Source: Methanosarcinaceae archaeon (GTDB taxonomy: Archaea; Halobacteriota; Methanosarcinia; Methanosarcinales; Methanosarcinaceae). From it: a stretch of 64,000 bases of DNA. Every line of letters starts with the position of its first letter. Within the stretch, counting starts at the first letter, position 1. Positions 44,453 through 52,685 of the stretch are shown here, one piece after another. The stretch covers positions 1 to 64,000 of the forward strand of contig JAIPUR010000009.1 of NCBI GenBank assembly GCA_020055655.1, given 5' to 3'. The translations under genes were made by a program, and so were the position numbers. The notes below the pieces were generated by a model, which was not told the origin of the DNA, did not search any database, and was given only the letters and a program-made list of their open reading frames with translations.

Positions 44453-45286
44453 TTAAGTAAAATTATCCAATGTGCAATTTGCAATTCCACGCTCTATTTT
44501 GTACCTATCCCGGTAAGACATTTTGCTTATAGAAGAAGATACCTTAGGTTGAACTTTCTTTGCATGTTTTTTGTTTCTTCTGTTGCTAATCATTTGAGAA
44601 TCATAGTAAATATCCCAGAGATCATCAACCTCATTAGTTTCCCTGGAAAAACTCAGATTCTCTACAAATGAAGAACTTATGTGCGTAAAGTGATCCAGAC
44701 CTATGTAACGCCCATTTCCAACCCATGCATTTTCCTTTTCAATAACTACAATAGGAACATCAGGATTCTTGCCTGATAGCCACCTGCAGAACATGTCCCC
44801 TATACGATGAGGTGAATCTATCCGGACAGATAATATACCATTTACAAAATCAGGGCGGGAGAACATGCATAATTGATGATATGAACGAGCAACCTCACCC
44901 ATATAATTGTAATATTTTTTCCCTGTCAGGGTCTTGCCGATATACAACGCATCTGCATTTTCTTTACATGAGCAAAGGAAATTCACAAACTCTGCAGGAT
45001 TGCATCTTGAATTTCTTAGTGTAAGATCGACATATCTCTCAATACCCGGATCGCCTTTGAACATGGCACCCTTTCTTTTACCGAGTAGTTTGGAAATCAG
45101 TTCAGTGCAGTTTGCCGTAGGCCTGAAACCAAGTGTTTTTACACCGTCGTCGATTCCGGAAAAGGATAATTTTCTTTTTAGGTCATCTATATTTTTTGCA
45201 AAAATAAGATCTGAATTTGGATTTTCCAGTAATTCAAAACAGGCGAGAAGTACGCCTTCAGGATTGTTCTTAAAAGCTATTATCAT
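44453..45286 (-). CDS. DUF4130 (TIGR03915) predicted DNA-metabolism protein
   Basis: A 277-residue protein of the TIGR03915 family, almost always encoded beside a radical-SAM/HhH protein. Seen: the KLLGKRKGAMFKGDPGIERYV region, CSCKENADALYIGK, and MFSRPDFVNGILSVRIDSPHRIGDMFCRWL. In bacteria the domain is fused to a uracil-DNA-glycosylase-like domain, which points to DNA repair; the activity is unknown. The start overlaps the radical-SAM stop by four bases. A Lys/Arg-rich C-terminal tail could bind DNA. Confidence 0.85.
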   Translation of the reverse strand: MIIAFKNNPEGVLLACFELLENPNSDLIFAKNIDDLKRKLSFSGIDDGVKTLGFRPTANCTELISKLLGKRKGAMFKGDPGIERYVDLTLRNSRCNPAEFVNFLCSCKENADALYIGKTLTGKKYYNYMGEVARSYHQLCMFSRPDFVNGILSVRIDSPHRIGDMFCRWLSGKNPDVPIVVIEKENAWVGNGRYIGLDHFTHISSSFVENLSFSRETNEVDDLWDIYYDSQMISNRRNKKHAKKVQPKVSSSISKMSYRDRYKIERGIANCTLDNFT

Positions 45287-46425
45287 GCGCCTGCCCCCAT
45301 AAATGAAGCAAGTTTCAGTTGTCTGCCGCCATTTATCTCTATGTACGGTCTTGCCCTTGACAGTACAACTCCAAGCCTCAACAATTCTTTTTCAGAAAGA
45401 AGCGGCCTTGATTGGACTATTCTTCGAGCACCTACAGGACCTATACCCGGCACAAGAAGTAATTCAGCCATGCTGGCAGAGTTTATATCAACAGGAAAGC
45501 GTTCAGGATGAGCTTGTGCAATAAGGAGCTTGGGGTCATGGTCTGAAAGAAAACCAGAATCATCATAGACAGCATCGAAATCGAAAGATTTCAATCCGTA
45601 GTCCTTAAGCAAAAAGGAGGTCTGATACAGTCTTATTTCCCTCCATGCAGGGGATGGATCATTATTTTCAAGTGGAGTCGCAGTAACAGGATCAAAACTC
45701 ATAAAATATGGCCTTCTTAGCTCATATTTATCCATGAAATTGTCTACAGTTCTAACAATATCCCTGTCTGGTTCGGAAAGTGCACCAACTACGAACTGTG
45801 TGTCATTAGCACCAATTATCTTGCCCCCGTATCCCACTTCCTTTCGTTTCTTGTTTATAAGATCCCTTGTCCACTGAAGCCTCTGAAGAACGTCATTGTT
45901 ATAATCAAAGTTTGGACATATTTCGGAATAATTCACAGAATTCGTGGTCTCTGCATTGACGCCAAACTTGTTCGCATAATCTGCAATTTCCTCAAGCAGG
46001 TGTTTAGGTGTGCCCGGCATCATTCTCATGTGAATATAACCTGTAAACCCCTGATCTCGCAAAAGCGTGGCAACTTCAAGTTGCTTCTCTGCTGTTTTTT
46101 CGGCATCCCCAATGATGCCAGAGGAAAGGAAAAGACCTTCCACTGCATTCCTCCTGTAAAATGACCATGTTATCTTTGCGATCTCTTCAGGTGAAAGGGA
46201 AGCTTTAGTGGACTCACGACCACATCTGTTAGGGCAATAAGTACATTCCCCTGCACATGAATTTGTCAGAAGGGTTTTGTAGAGCTGGATGCACCGACCA
46301 TCCGGACCAAAGGCATGACAGACTGCACCCTGGTTGCAACTATCATACTTAGTTCCTGCAGAGAGGATGTTCATCCTCTCTGAAAGTGTAAAATGGTGTT
46401 CATTTGCAGACTGGCCAGCGTTCAT
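45283..46425 (-). CDS. Radical SAM / HhH predicted DNA-repair protein (TIGR03916)
   Basis: A 380-residue radical SAM protein. The Fe-S motif is C-x3-C-x2-C: CAGECTYC (Cys57, 61, 64), followed by PNRCGRE. Upstream cysteines (30, 36, 45) could hold a second cluster. The C-terminus carries an HhH motif, LVPGIGPVGARRIVQSR. Substrate unknown; the family is predicted to modify or repair DNA. It leads the run radical SAM - DUF4130 - MutS-like. Confidence 0.88.
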   Translation of the reverse strand: MNAGQSANEHHFTLSERMNILSAGTKYDSCNQGAVCHAFGPDGRCIQLYKTLLTNSCAGECTYCPNRCGRESTKASLSPEEIAKITWSFYRRNAVEGLFLSSGIIGDAEKTAEKQLEVATLLRDQGFTGYIHMRMMPGTPKHLLEEIADYANKFGVNAETTNSVNYSEICPNFDYNNDVLQRLQWTRDLINKKRKEVGYGGKIIGANDTQFVVGALSEPDRDIVRTVDNFMDKYELRRPYFMSFDPVTATPLENNDPSPAWREIRLYQTSFLLKDYGLKSFDFDAVYDDSGFLSDHDPKLLIAQAHPERFPVDINSASMAELLLVPGIGPVGARRIVQSRPLLSEKELLRLGVVLSRARPYIEINGGRQLKLASFMGAGA

Positions 46426-46532
46426 TACATTTTAGTTGAACAAAGACATATATAGGCAGAGACCAAGCGGGGTGAAAGTATTCAAAAAGGTTCAAACTAG
46501 AAAATAAACTTAAAAAATGATGCGATTGATGA

Positions 46533-47087
46533 TCACTCGTCTTTAACTTTGACCTTGACCTTGAGGAAAGTCACAGGTTGAAGCTTCTTCCACATGACAG
46601 TGGAATCTTCATCAAATGTGAAATCGCTAACATTCTTTTCAGAAAATACGCCATCTACTTCATAGACAAAAAAACCTTCTTCACCATTTGTAGAAACAAT
46701 GTTTTCCTGACCTCTGAGATTTCGTACCTCAACGACTGCTGCCTTCTTTAACGCTTCAAGCAGTGTACCTCCTTTTTCGATCTCAACTGTCTTGGCAGGC
46801 GCAAAGATATCAAGTGCATTGAATATATTCCTGTTATTAAGCTGGAGAACATGGGTTTTTCCATATACTTTCCTATATATCAATTCAGCAGCCTCAAGAA
46901 TATTTGCATGCTTTGCTGCAACAGGAACTGAAATACCAAGTTCCCTTGCTAATTCTGATATGTGCATCTCTCCCTCGGTCAGTCTCTCCAGCATCTTTAA
47001 CCGGGATTCACTACCAAGAGCACTAAAAAGATGCAACCTATCATCATGTTCCGGGTCAGTATTTTCTTTACTAGCAAGTGCACTCAT
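46533..47087 (-). CDS. ArsR-type regulator with C-terminal transcobalamin-like (DUF4430) domain
   Basis: A 184-residue regulator from ATG 47087 (a longer frame to 47138 would read through the promoter). The N-terminal winged helix is clear (LFSALGSESRLKMLERLTEG, ISELARELGISVPVAAKHANIL). The C-terminal half (about 100-184) shows GTLLEALKKA, then GFFVYEVDGVFSEKNVSDFTF and DSTVMWKKL, the pattern of the DUF4430 transcobalamin-like domain. It lies 79 bases after the cbiZ/TIM-barrel pair, which makes cobamide sensing an attractive but unproven idea. A palindrome lies between its TATA box and start, and the transcript is probably leaderless. Confidence 0.7.
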   Translation of the reverse strand: MSALASKENTDPEHDDRLHLFSALGSESRLKMLERLTEGEMHISELARELGISVPVAAKHANILEAAELIYRKVYGKTHVLQLNNRNIFNALDIFAPAKTVEIEKGGTLLEALKKAAVVEVRNLRGQENIVSTNGEEGFFVYEVDGVFSEKNVSDFTFDEDSTVMWKKLQPVTFLKVKVKVKDE

Positions 47088-47096
47088 AACTAAGAG

Positions 47097-47115
47097 TATA
47101 GTTTTGAAAACTATA
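47097..47115 (-). promoter_or_regulatory. Palindromic operator in the ArsR promoter
   Basis: TATAGTTTT-G-AAAACTATA is a 19-base perfect palindrome ten bases upstream of the ArsR ATG (47087). A TATA box (TATATA, 47112-47117) overlaps its distal arm, which puts the transcription start at or next to the ATG. Autoregulation by the encoded protein is inferred. Confidence 0.6.
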
Positions 47116-47165
47116 TATCTATTTCCTAATACACACAATTCAAAGTGCTACAACACACATATGTA

Positions 47166-48167
47166 TCAAAGATGATGCAATGCAGATCTCTGAGTACTGA
47201 TATTATAGTCAATAGATTCAAAGTCACCCAACATAAACTCATGGGTCAGATAATCAGGGGACACAAAATCTACTATTTTAGAACAATTCTTATTTTTAAA
47301 GGGAAGATGATGATCAATTTGCCCCACTACATCCATGACCTTTCCAAAGCGTTCAGAAAAAGGAAGCTTGCAATAATTATCAGGAAGTTCAATACACTTG
47401 TTTCCCTGCATGAAATCTCCAGAGAGACTGTGATGAAAATGAATTCCTTCAAATCGATCCATCATTTCATCTGAATATTTTGAAAGCACGGAAAGAACCA
47501 CGTCAATAGAATCAAGCTCTTCGGTACATACCATAGTAGCATTCATCAAATGACCCACATCCAGTATGAAAGCCCAGTTATCAAATTCAAGCTGTTCGAT
47601 GAAATATTGAGTGTCCTCAGGGTCCAGGAATGTCAGGCCAGGCCACCATAGATTTTCAAAGAAAAGACGAACAGGTGGCTCTCCATTAGGATATATCTTC
47701 ATAGATTCATTTAAGAATTCTGCTGTAGTGTCCATCACATCGCGGTTACTGTAATTGAAATTGCGAGTAAATACATTTTCCATTTCTACATATGCTACAT
47801 GAAAAACACCATAAGCAGCATCAAGTGAAAGGGCATTGTCCATAGAGGTACGGAAATTAGATATAATCTCATCCCGGCTGGAACCACCAAAAAGGAAGAA
47901 CTTCTCAATGTCATCCATTTCAGAAGAAAATACAGAATCATCTATCCAGGCCCTGTGGCGCCCCATCCAGTAAGGTAAATGCACAGCCTCTATCAGATCG
48001 GAAGGAATATCAGGAAGAGGAGAATGGTCTATAAAAAGTTCGATACCATCCAGATCATGCTTCTTCAAAAAGTTTTCGACATTACCCCAGTCCGAATCAA
48101 ATACGCACATATCTGCTTCGTAGAGAGACAAATTCATCAGTTCTTTCATATAACCCCTAGTTTTCAT
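47166..48167 (-). CDS. TIM-barrel protein (sugar phosphate isomerase/epimerase-like) paired with cbiZ
   Basis: A 333-residue protein resembling the AP-endonuclease-2/xylose-isomerase-like barrel family: DLDGIELFIDHSPLPD, AVHLPYW, AAYGVFHVAYVEM, VRLFFENLWWPGLTFLD, WAFILDVGHLMNA and FEGIHFHHSL carry the expected Glu/His/Asp metal positions. Its start overlaps the cbiZ stop by four bases, so it is translationally coupled to it. A role in handling the ribosyl or lower-ligand portion of cobamides is plausible from context; the sequence does not prove it. Confidence 0.7.
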   Translation of the reverse strand: MKTRGYMKELMNLSLYEADMCVFDSDWGNVENFLKKHDLDGIELFIDHSPLPDIPSDLIEAVHLPYWMGRHRAWIDDSVFSSEMDDIEKFFLFGGSSRDEIISNFRTSMDNALSLDAAYGVFHVAYVEMENVFTRNFNYSNRDVMDTTAEFLNESMKIYPNGEPPVRLFFENLWWPGLTFLDPEDTQYFIEQLEFDNWAFILDVGHLMNATMVCTEELDSIDVVLSVLSKYSDEMMDRFEGIHFHHSLSGDFMQGNKCIELPDNYCKLPFSERFGKVMDVVGQIDHHLPFKNKNCSKIVDFVSPDYLTHEFMLGDFESIDYNISTQRSALHHL

Positions 48168-49306
48168 TTATCGAGACAATCGTCCATATTAATACAATTC
48201 CCATTTTTGATGAGCCATGAAGTTACTCTGATCCAGTTATCAAGTATAGGATCATTCTCGTCCAGAAGAAGATCAAATGGAACTTCATTTTCAGTTTTTA
48301 AAAGATCAGGAAGACCTTTCATAATAGAGAGAGCTACAGTCCTGCCTGATTTTTCCGGGATCATTCCCCAGGATATCTCATCAAGTAAATGAAGCATTGT
48401 ACAAGTACTTCCCACAAGGTACGGATTTTTCGAGATATTACGTAATTCCTTAAAAAAACGAGCTTTCCGGTTTTCCCCTTCCAATTTAGAAGCAAAGCTC
48501 CAATATGTTGCTTCATCTATCCCAAATCTTTCAAGGCGTACCATCATATCTCTTTGGTTTATGGGGCTAAGATCAGACTGGAGTTCCAACGCTTTAGAAG
48601 TAGCTTCCATAACAGTCCTACCGATAAGCTCACCTAATTTGGAATGTTTACCTGTGTCTGTAAGTTTTGCAGAGCTTGTCTGGTCTGATACGATAGCGAT
48701 CATATCAGTCCCTGATCCCGTGGCAATTCCCTGTGAATAGCGACTCGGTGCCATTAGTTGTTGCAAGGTTGCGGTCTTTGCTTCAGTTGCTGTAATAATA
48801 GCACGAGCCATTGCATATTCAGGCAACGATGCGCCAATAAGTAGAATGGTATTGATAGTACCCTGAATATACATGTGAGTGCCTTTTTCCTCATGATATG
48901 ATGCAGGATCACCAACTCTCCCACCATTGATCACTATACCTGCTGTAACTATTGCAGTGACTTCCACACCCCTAAAAGAATGAGAAATTATAGCAACATT
49001 GTCCATATTAGCTGCAGTCAGCATGGCTGAGCTATATTCAGGTTCGAGGCCAAGCCTTTCTGAAACTATAGACACATAGTCAGAAATGGAGCCACCCTCA
49101 AGATCATCGACGGCCTTTACTCCCTTAGATATTTGATGATTAAAAATGGCCTTGAGATCTTTTCTATAACCGCCATTTACCCAGGAACTTGTAATTGTAT
49201 CCCTGCCATCTGGCAGTAAAACTACAATAGAATCAGGGTGTCTGTATATCTTTTCACCACTTGATGATTCCAGCAAAAGTACGGTAGATCCGGCTGTTCC
49301 GCTCAT
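48164..49306 (-). CDS. cbiZ: Adenosylcobinamide amidohydrolase
   Basis: A 380-residue CbiZ, which cleaves the aminopropanol arm of adenosylcobinamide to give adenosylcobyric acid for cobamide remodelling and salvage. The CbiZ domain (about 60-215) contains YSSAMLTAANMDNVAIIS, VTAIVTAGIVINGGRVGDPASY, NTILLIGASLPEYAMARAIITATEAKTATLQQL and YSQGIATGSGTD. A C-terminal extension (about 216-380) includes a second helical domain. The N-terminal 50 residues are also beyond the minimal domain. It leads a two-gene unit with the TIM-barrel gene. Confidence 0.9.
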   Translation of the reverse strand: MSGTAGSTVLLLESSSGEKIYRHPDSIVVLLPDGRDTITSSWVNGGYRKDLKAIFNHQISKGVKAVDDLEGGSISDYVSIVSERLGLEPEYSSAMLTAANMDNVAIISHSFRGVEVTAIVTAGIVINGGRVGDPASYHEEKGTHMYIQGTINTILLIGASLPEYAMARAIITATEAKTATLQQLMAPSRYSQGIATGSGTDMIAIVSDQTSSAKLTDTGKHSKLGELIGRTVMEATSKALELQSDLSPINQRDMMVRLERFGIDEATYWSFASKLEGENRKARFFKELRNISKNPYLVGSTCTMLHLLDEISWGMIPEKSGRTVALSIMKGLPDLLKTENEVPFDLLLDENDPILDNWIRVTSWLIKNGNCINMDDCLDK

Positions 49307-49375
49307 GTATAAAGTTACTATGTTAGCTACTGCTTATAAACATTCCATTTTATCCATACTGGCGTACTCATGTTT

Positions 49376-50761
49376 TCATGAATGAAAAGCAGTAGTTTTT
49401 AGCAATACTTTCACATAAATCCTGGCCCAGATATACGTTACTATGGAGCCAATTATATTCCCAATAACCATTCCCCACCATACACCGATCAGCCCAAAAC
49501 CAAGATTGAATGCGAAGAAGAATGAAAATAGAGGAACTAGTATAATTGCACGGATGATGGTAGCCGTGAGTGCATAAGTTCCCTTTCCAACTCCCTGGAA
49601 TAAAGATGATGAAAGCATACCTAGAGATACAGTTGGGTAGAAAAGACAGATTATTCGCAAAAATATCACAAGATCCGGAGCAATATGCATAGCACCCTCT
49701 GATCTTGTAAATATGTAAGCGATCTGAGGAGCCAGCACAAATGTAAAAACCGCTACTGCGGTTTCCACAAGGAAGCCCAGTTTTGTAGCATACATATGAG
49801 ATGATGATACTTTTTCATATGAACCCTGGCCATAAGCAAAACCAGTCATAGTCACAACAGCTGTTGCAATTCCAATAAGCGGCGCAGTGGCAATGGCTGC
49901 AACACGCCAACCGACCGTATAAATCGCTACACCATCTGTGTCGCTGACATATATGATAACAATATTCATAAATAGCATCATCACAGCCATTGAGATCTGC
50001 TGAATTGATGATGGCACACCAACCCTGAATATATCTCTGAGAATTCCTTTGTCAAATCTGAAATCCTTGAAATTGAATAAAAGGTATGTGTCTTTCTGGA
50101 AAAATAACCAATTGGACATCAATAAACAGCTTACTGCCATAGAGATAATAGTAGCCCACGCAGCACCTACTATACCTATTCCTGCCCAGTATATGAGAAT
50201 CGGATCCAGTATTATGTTCAGAACTGAGCCCAGTACCATGGCATACATTGCTCTTTTTGCGTCACCCTCACTACGAAGGATAGCACCTGCCACATTTGGG
50301 AAGAACATAAAAAGGCTACCTGCGAAAATAACTTTACCGTAGGAGGTAGCCATATCTGCAGCGTCACCTGCACCCACTGAATCAAAGATGCTCCGAGCAA
50401 AGATGAACAATGATACTGAAAAAACAATTACCAATATCATCATCAATATCATGGTATGAACTGCTACATTGTCAGCTTCATCTTTGTTACCTGCACCAAG
50501 TTTGCGAGATATTGCAGAACCACCACCAACACCAAGTCCATTGGAAAGTGCAATTGCCGTGAAGAAGAATGGAAATACAAAACCCACTGCTGCAAGTGCA
50601 TCTGATCCAAGACCGGATACCCAGAAAGTATCCACCAGGATATAGATGGTCTGTATGGACATGCCGAACATCATAGGTAATGCAAGCTTGAAGATAGCTT
50701 TTTTTGGATCCCCAAGCATAGTTTCCATGCCGGAACTGCTTTTATACCCCGTGTCTTTCAT
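49376..50761 (-). CDS. MATE family efflux transporter
   Basis: A 461-residue, 12-helix transporter that exports cationic compounds using an Na+ or H+ gradient. It has the repeated MATE core: FKLALPMMFGMSIQTIYILVDTFWVSGLGSDALAAVG, SNGLGVGGGSAISRKLGAG and the matching second half (GVGKGTYALTATIIRA, GVWWGMVIGNIIGSI). It overlaps the MarR gene by four bases (start within the MarR stop), so it is the efflux target of that regulator. Confidence 0.93.
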   Translation of the reverse strand: MKDTGYKSSSGMETMLGDPKKAIFKLALPMMFGMSIQTIYILVDTFWVSGLGSDALAAVGFVFPFFFTAIALSNGLGVGGGSAISRKLGAGNKDEADNVAVHTMILMMILVIVFSVSLFIFARSIFDSVGAGDAADMATSYGKVIFAGSLFMFFPNVAGAILRSEGDAKRAMYAMVLGSVLNIILDPILIYWAGIGIVGAAWATIISMAVSCLLMSNWLFFQKDTYLLFNFKDFRFDKGILRDIFRVGVPSSIQQISMAVMMLFMNIVIIYVSDTDGVAIYTVGWRVAAIATAPLIGIATAVVTMTGFAYGQGSYEKVSSSHMYATKLGFLVETAVAVFTFVLAPQIAYIFTRSEGAMHIAPDLVIFLRIICLFYPTVSLGMLSSSLFQGVGKGTYALTATIIRAIILVPLFSFFFAFNLGFGLIGVWWGMVIGNIIGSIVTYIWARIYVKVLLKTTAFHS

Positions 50762-51249
50762 TTTGATAGCTTCCTGATATTATTCTCGGCAGAGATATTC
50801 TCACCCGCTCGCATAAGCATAGATATGAATGATGCAGCTTCAGCTTCGGTGAAACCACTCATAAGTAGGTCATTAAGACGGGAACTGATTTCCATGAACA
50901 CATTTTCCATGGACCTACCTTTTTTAGTAAGCCGGACTATGTAAGCGCGTTTATCATCGGGGTCGCGTTCTCTGGTGACATACCCTATTTCCTCAAGTCT
51001 GTTCATGGATCTTGTGATGGTAGCCCGATCATAACTAAGAGAGCTTGCAAGCTCCTCCTGTTTGATACCATCGCAATGTAAAAGAAGCATCATAAATGGG
51101 AACTGACCACTACCGATACCATAGGGTCCCAGTTCTTTTGCCAGATATATCTGTATGGACCTGAAAAGATGAGAACTGTAGCGACCTATGGATTCGTGCT
51201 CCCAGAGTCTGTAAATATGAGAATCATTGTAACTTGTCAAAGCTTTCAC
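50758..51249 (-). CDS. MarR family transcriptional regulator
   Basis: A 163-residue winged-helix repressor of the MarR type: QFPFMMLLLHCDGIKQEELASSLSYDRATITRSMNRLEEIGYVTRERDPDDKRAYIVRLTKKG. It is followed with a four-base overlap by a MATE transporter, the usual repressor-target arrangement. The start is GTG 51249 (MKALTSYNDSH). Palindromes at 51257-51284 lie directly upstream in the leader. Confidence 0.9.
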   Translation of the reverse strand: MKALTSYNDSHIYRLWEHESIGRYSSHLFRSIQIYLAKELGPYGIGSGQFPFMMLLLHCDGIKQEELASSLSYDRATITRSMNRLEEIGYVTRERDPDDKRAYIVRLTKKGRSMENVFMEISSRLNDLLMSGFTEAEAASFISMLMRAGENISAENNIRKLSK

Positions 51250-51256
51250 CTAAATG

Positions 51257-51284
51257 TTGCATCTGCAATTGTTGCGCATGCAAC
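51257..51284 (-). promoter_or_regulatory. Candidate MarR operators
   Basis: Two TTGC...GCAA palindromes lie in tandem: TTGCATCTGCAA (51257-51268) and GTTGCGCATGCAAC (51271-51284), immediately upstream of the MarR start (51249). A TATA-like TCATATA is about 15 bases further up. TTGC/GCAA half-sites are typical of MarR binding, so autorepression is likely. Confidence 0.6.
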
Positions 51285-51311
51285 AGAAGGTGTTGAAGTA
51301 TATGACTTTTT

Positions 51312-51563
51312 TCATTTGAACTTCAGATAAAAATAAGACAAAAATGATAATTTCAACGACTTCGAGCTTTTCTCAAGCACTTTTTCAAAAGGAGCGATCA
51401 TCCGATTCTTCATGGTCTTTTCAATATCCTTTTTTACCGGCGGTAAGCTGGTGAAGAATGAAAACATGGACACAATTATTCTTTTGCGCAGGTCGTTCTG
51501 TGGAAAATCATAAAGTCCATGCTTTCTGTAAAACCGGTCATCTGCTTTGAATATAGCTCGCAT
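51312..51563 (-). CDS. Small basic hypothetical protein
   Basis: An 83-residue Lys/Arg/Phe-rich protein (RKHGLYDFPQNDLRKRIIV). I recognise no domain, signal peptide or membrane segment. It lies between the MarR and ABC-ATPase genes without obvious coupling to either. GGGGAAGT immediately before the ATG may be the ribosome binding site. It may be a remnant of a longer gene, but no upstream continuation is seen. Confidence 0.4.
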   Translation of the reverse strand: MRAIFKADDRFYRKHGLYDFPQNDLRKRIIVSMFSFFTSLPPVKKDIEKTMKNRMIAPFEKVLEKSSKSLKLSFLSYFYLKFK

Positions 51564-51648
51564 ACTTCCCCATATTGCATCGTGACACTGATATCACCTT
51601 TCGGACTTCCATTTAGAACACATATTTTCATGCCATCATTTCCACAGA

Positions 51649-52563
51649 TCAATCAACAAGCATTTCTACACCCATAAGTTCAAGGAATATCTCCTCGAGG
51701 GAGGGTACAATAGTGCGCATCTCAACAATATCCCCGCCTTCTGATGCAACCCATTTGCTGGTCTTGTTGATCACATCTATATCATGGGTTATCAGCACGT
51801 AGTCACCATTGACCTCTTTGAGATCGGCAATATTATAATTATTGATACTTTCTACCTTGAACTCAAGACGATATTGAGTCCTCCCATATTCTTCTCTGAT
51901 CTGGTCAGCAGTGCCTCTAGTGATCATCTTACCTTTTTTCATGATTAGAATATTGTCACAGAGACTCTCTACCTGATAGAGATTATGAGCACTAAAAATT
52001 ACAGTTTTACCCCTTTCCCTGAGAGAACGGACATAATCTGTAATGTATTTGGAGGTCATTGGATCAAGGCCGGATGCGGGCTCATCATAGATCAGAACAT
52101 CAGGGTCATTTATCAGAGAGCGGGCTATAGCAACTTTGCGTTTCATTCCTTTGGAAAGATCGCCTATTTTCTTACCCTCAGCATTTAGGTCGAGATCAAA
52201 AAGAAGGTCAAGTATCCTCTTTTTAGCAATGTCTTTCTTGATGCCATATAATTCTGCAAAGAACATTAAGTAGTCATCAACACTCATACCTTCATACAGT
52301 GGTGATTCTTCTGGAAGGAAACCTAAAAATGACTTTATCTCAACGGCATCGCGGTCTATATCCAGGCCCTTCATAGTAATATTACCATCACTTGGCCTCA
52401 CAAGACTACTGAGCATCTTCAGCGTGGTTGTCTTGCCCGCACCATTTGGCCCCACTATCCCGAATATTTCACCTTTTCCGATGGAAAACGACAGACCGTC
52501 TACTGCAAGAAAATCACCGTACTTTTTCCTGAGTCCTTTTACTTCAATAATATTTTGAGCCAC
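51649..52563 (-). CDS. ABC transporter ATP-binding protein (GldA/CcmA-like)
   Basis: A 304-residue ABC ATPase beginning at GTG 52563 (M-A-Q-N-I-I-E-V-K); a longer frame upstream adds a spurious hydrophobic segment. Walker A is GPNGAGKTT (38-46); GFLPEESPLYEGMS is the Q-loop region; LSKGMKRKVAIARSLIN is the signature; VLIYDEPASGLDPM is Walker B. A C-terminal domain (about 220-304) is typical of NatA/GldA. It is a likely ATPase for the two permeases encoded on the opposite strand at 53.6-56.5 kb, the only ABC permeases nearby. TATA-like ATTTTATATG precedes the start, so the transcript is nearly leaderless. Confidence 0.88.
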   Translation of the reverse strand: MAQNIIEVKGLRKKYGDFLAVDGLSFSIGKGEIFGIVGPNGAGKTTTLKMLSSLVRPSDGNITMKGLDIDRDAVEIKSFLGFLPEESPLYEGMSVDDYLMFFAELYGIKKDIAKKRILDLLFDLDLNAEGKKIGDLSKGMKRKVAIARSLINDPDVLIYDEPASGLDPMTSKYITDYVRSLRERGKTVIFSAHNLYQVESLCDNILIMKKGKMITRGTADQIREEYGRTQYRLEFKVESINNYNIADLKEVNGDYVLITHDIDVINKTSKWVASEGGDIVEMRTIVPSLEEIFLELMGVEMLVD

Positions 52564-52685
52564 ATTAAGATATTTGTCGTTAATACATATAAAATATGTT
52601 ATAAAAATCAAAACTAAGATCAGAACTAAAATCGAAATTGGAAAATTACCAAAAAGAAATGAGAGTTGCTCAAAGAGCAACTTTA

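Noticed and set aside
52564-52680. Longer start for the ABC ATPase adding a hydrophobic N-terminus
   Set aside because: The added residues are unlike any ABC ATPase and cover the TATA-like promoter; GTG 52563 fits the family start.
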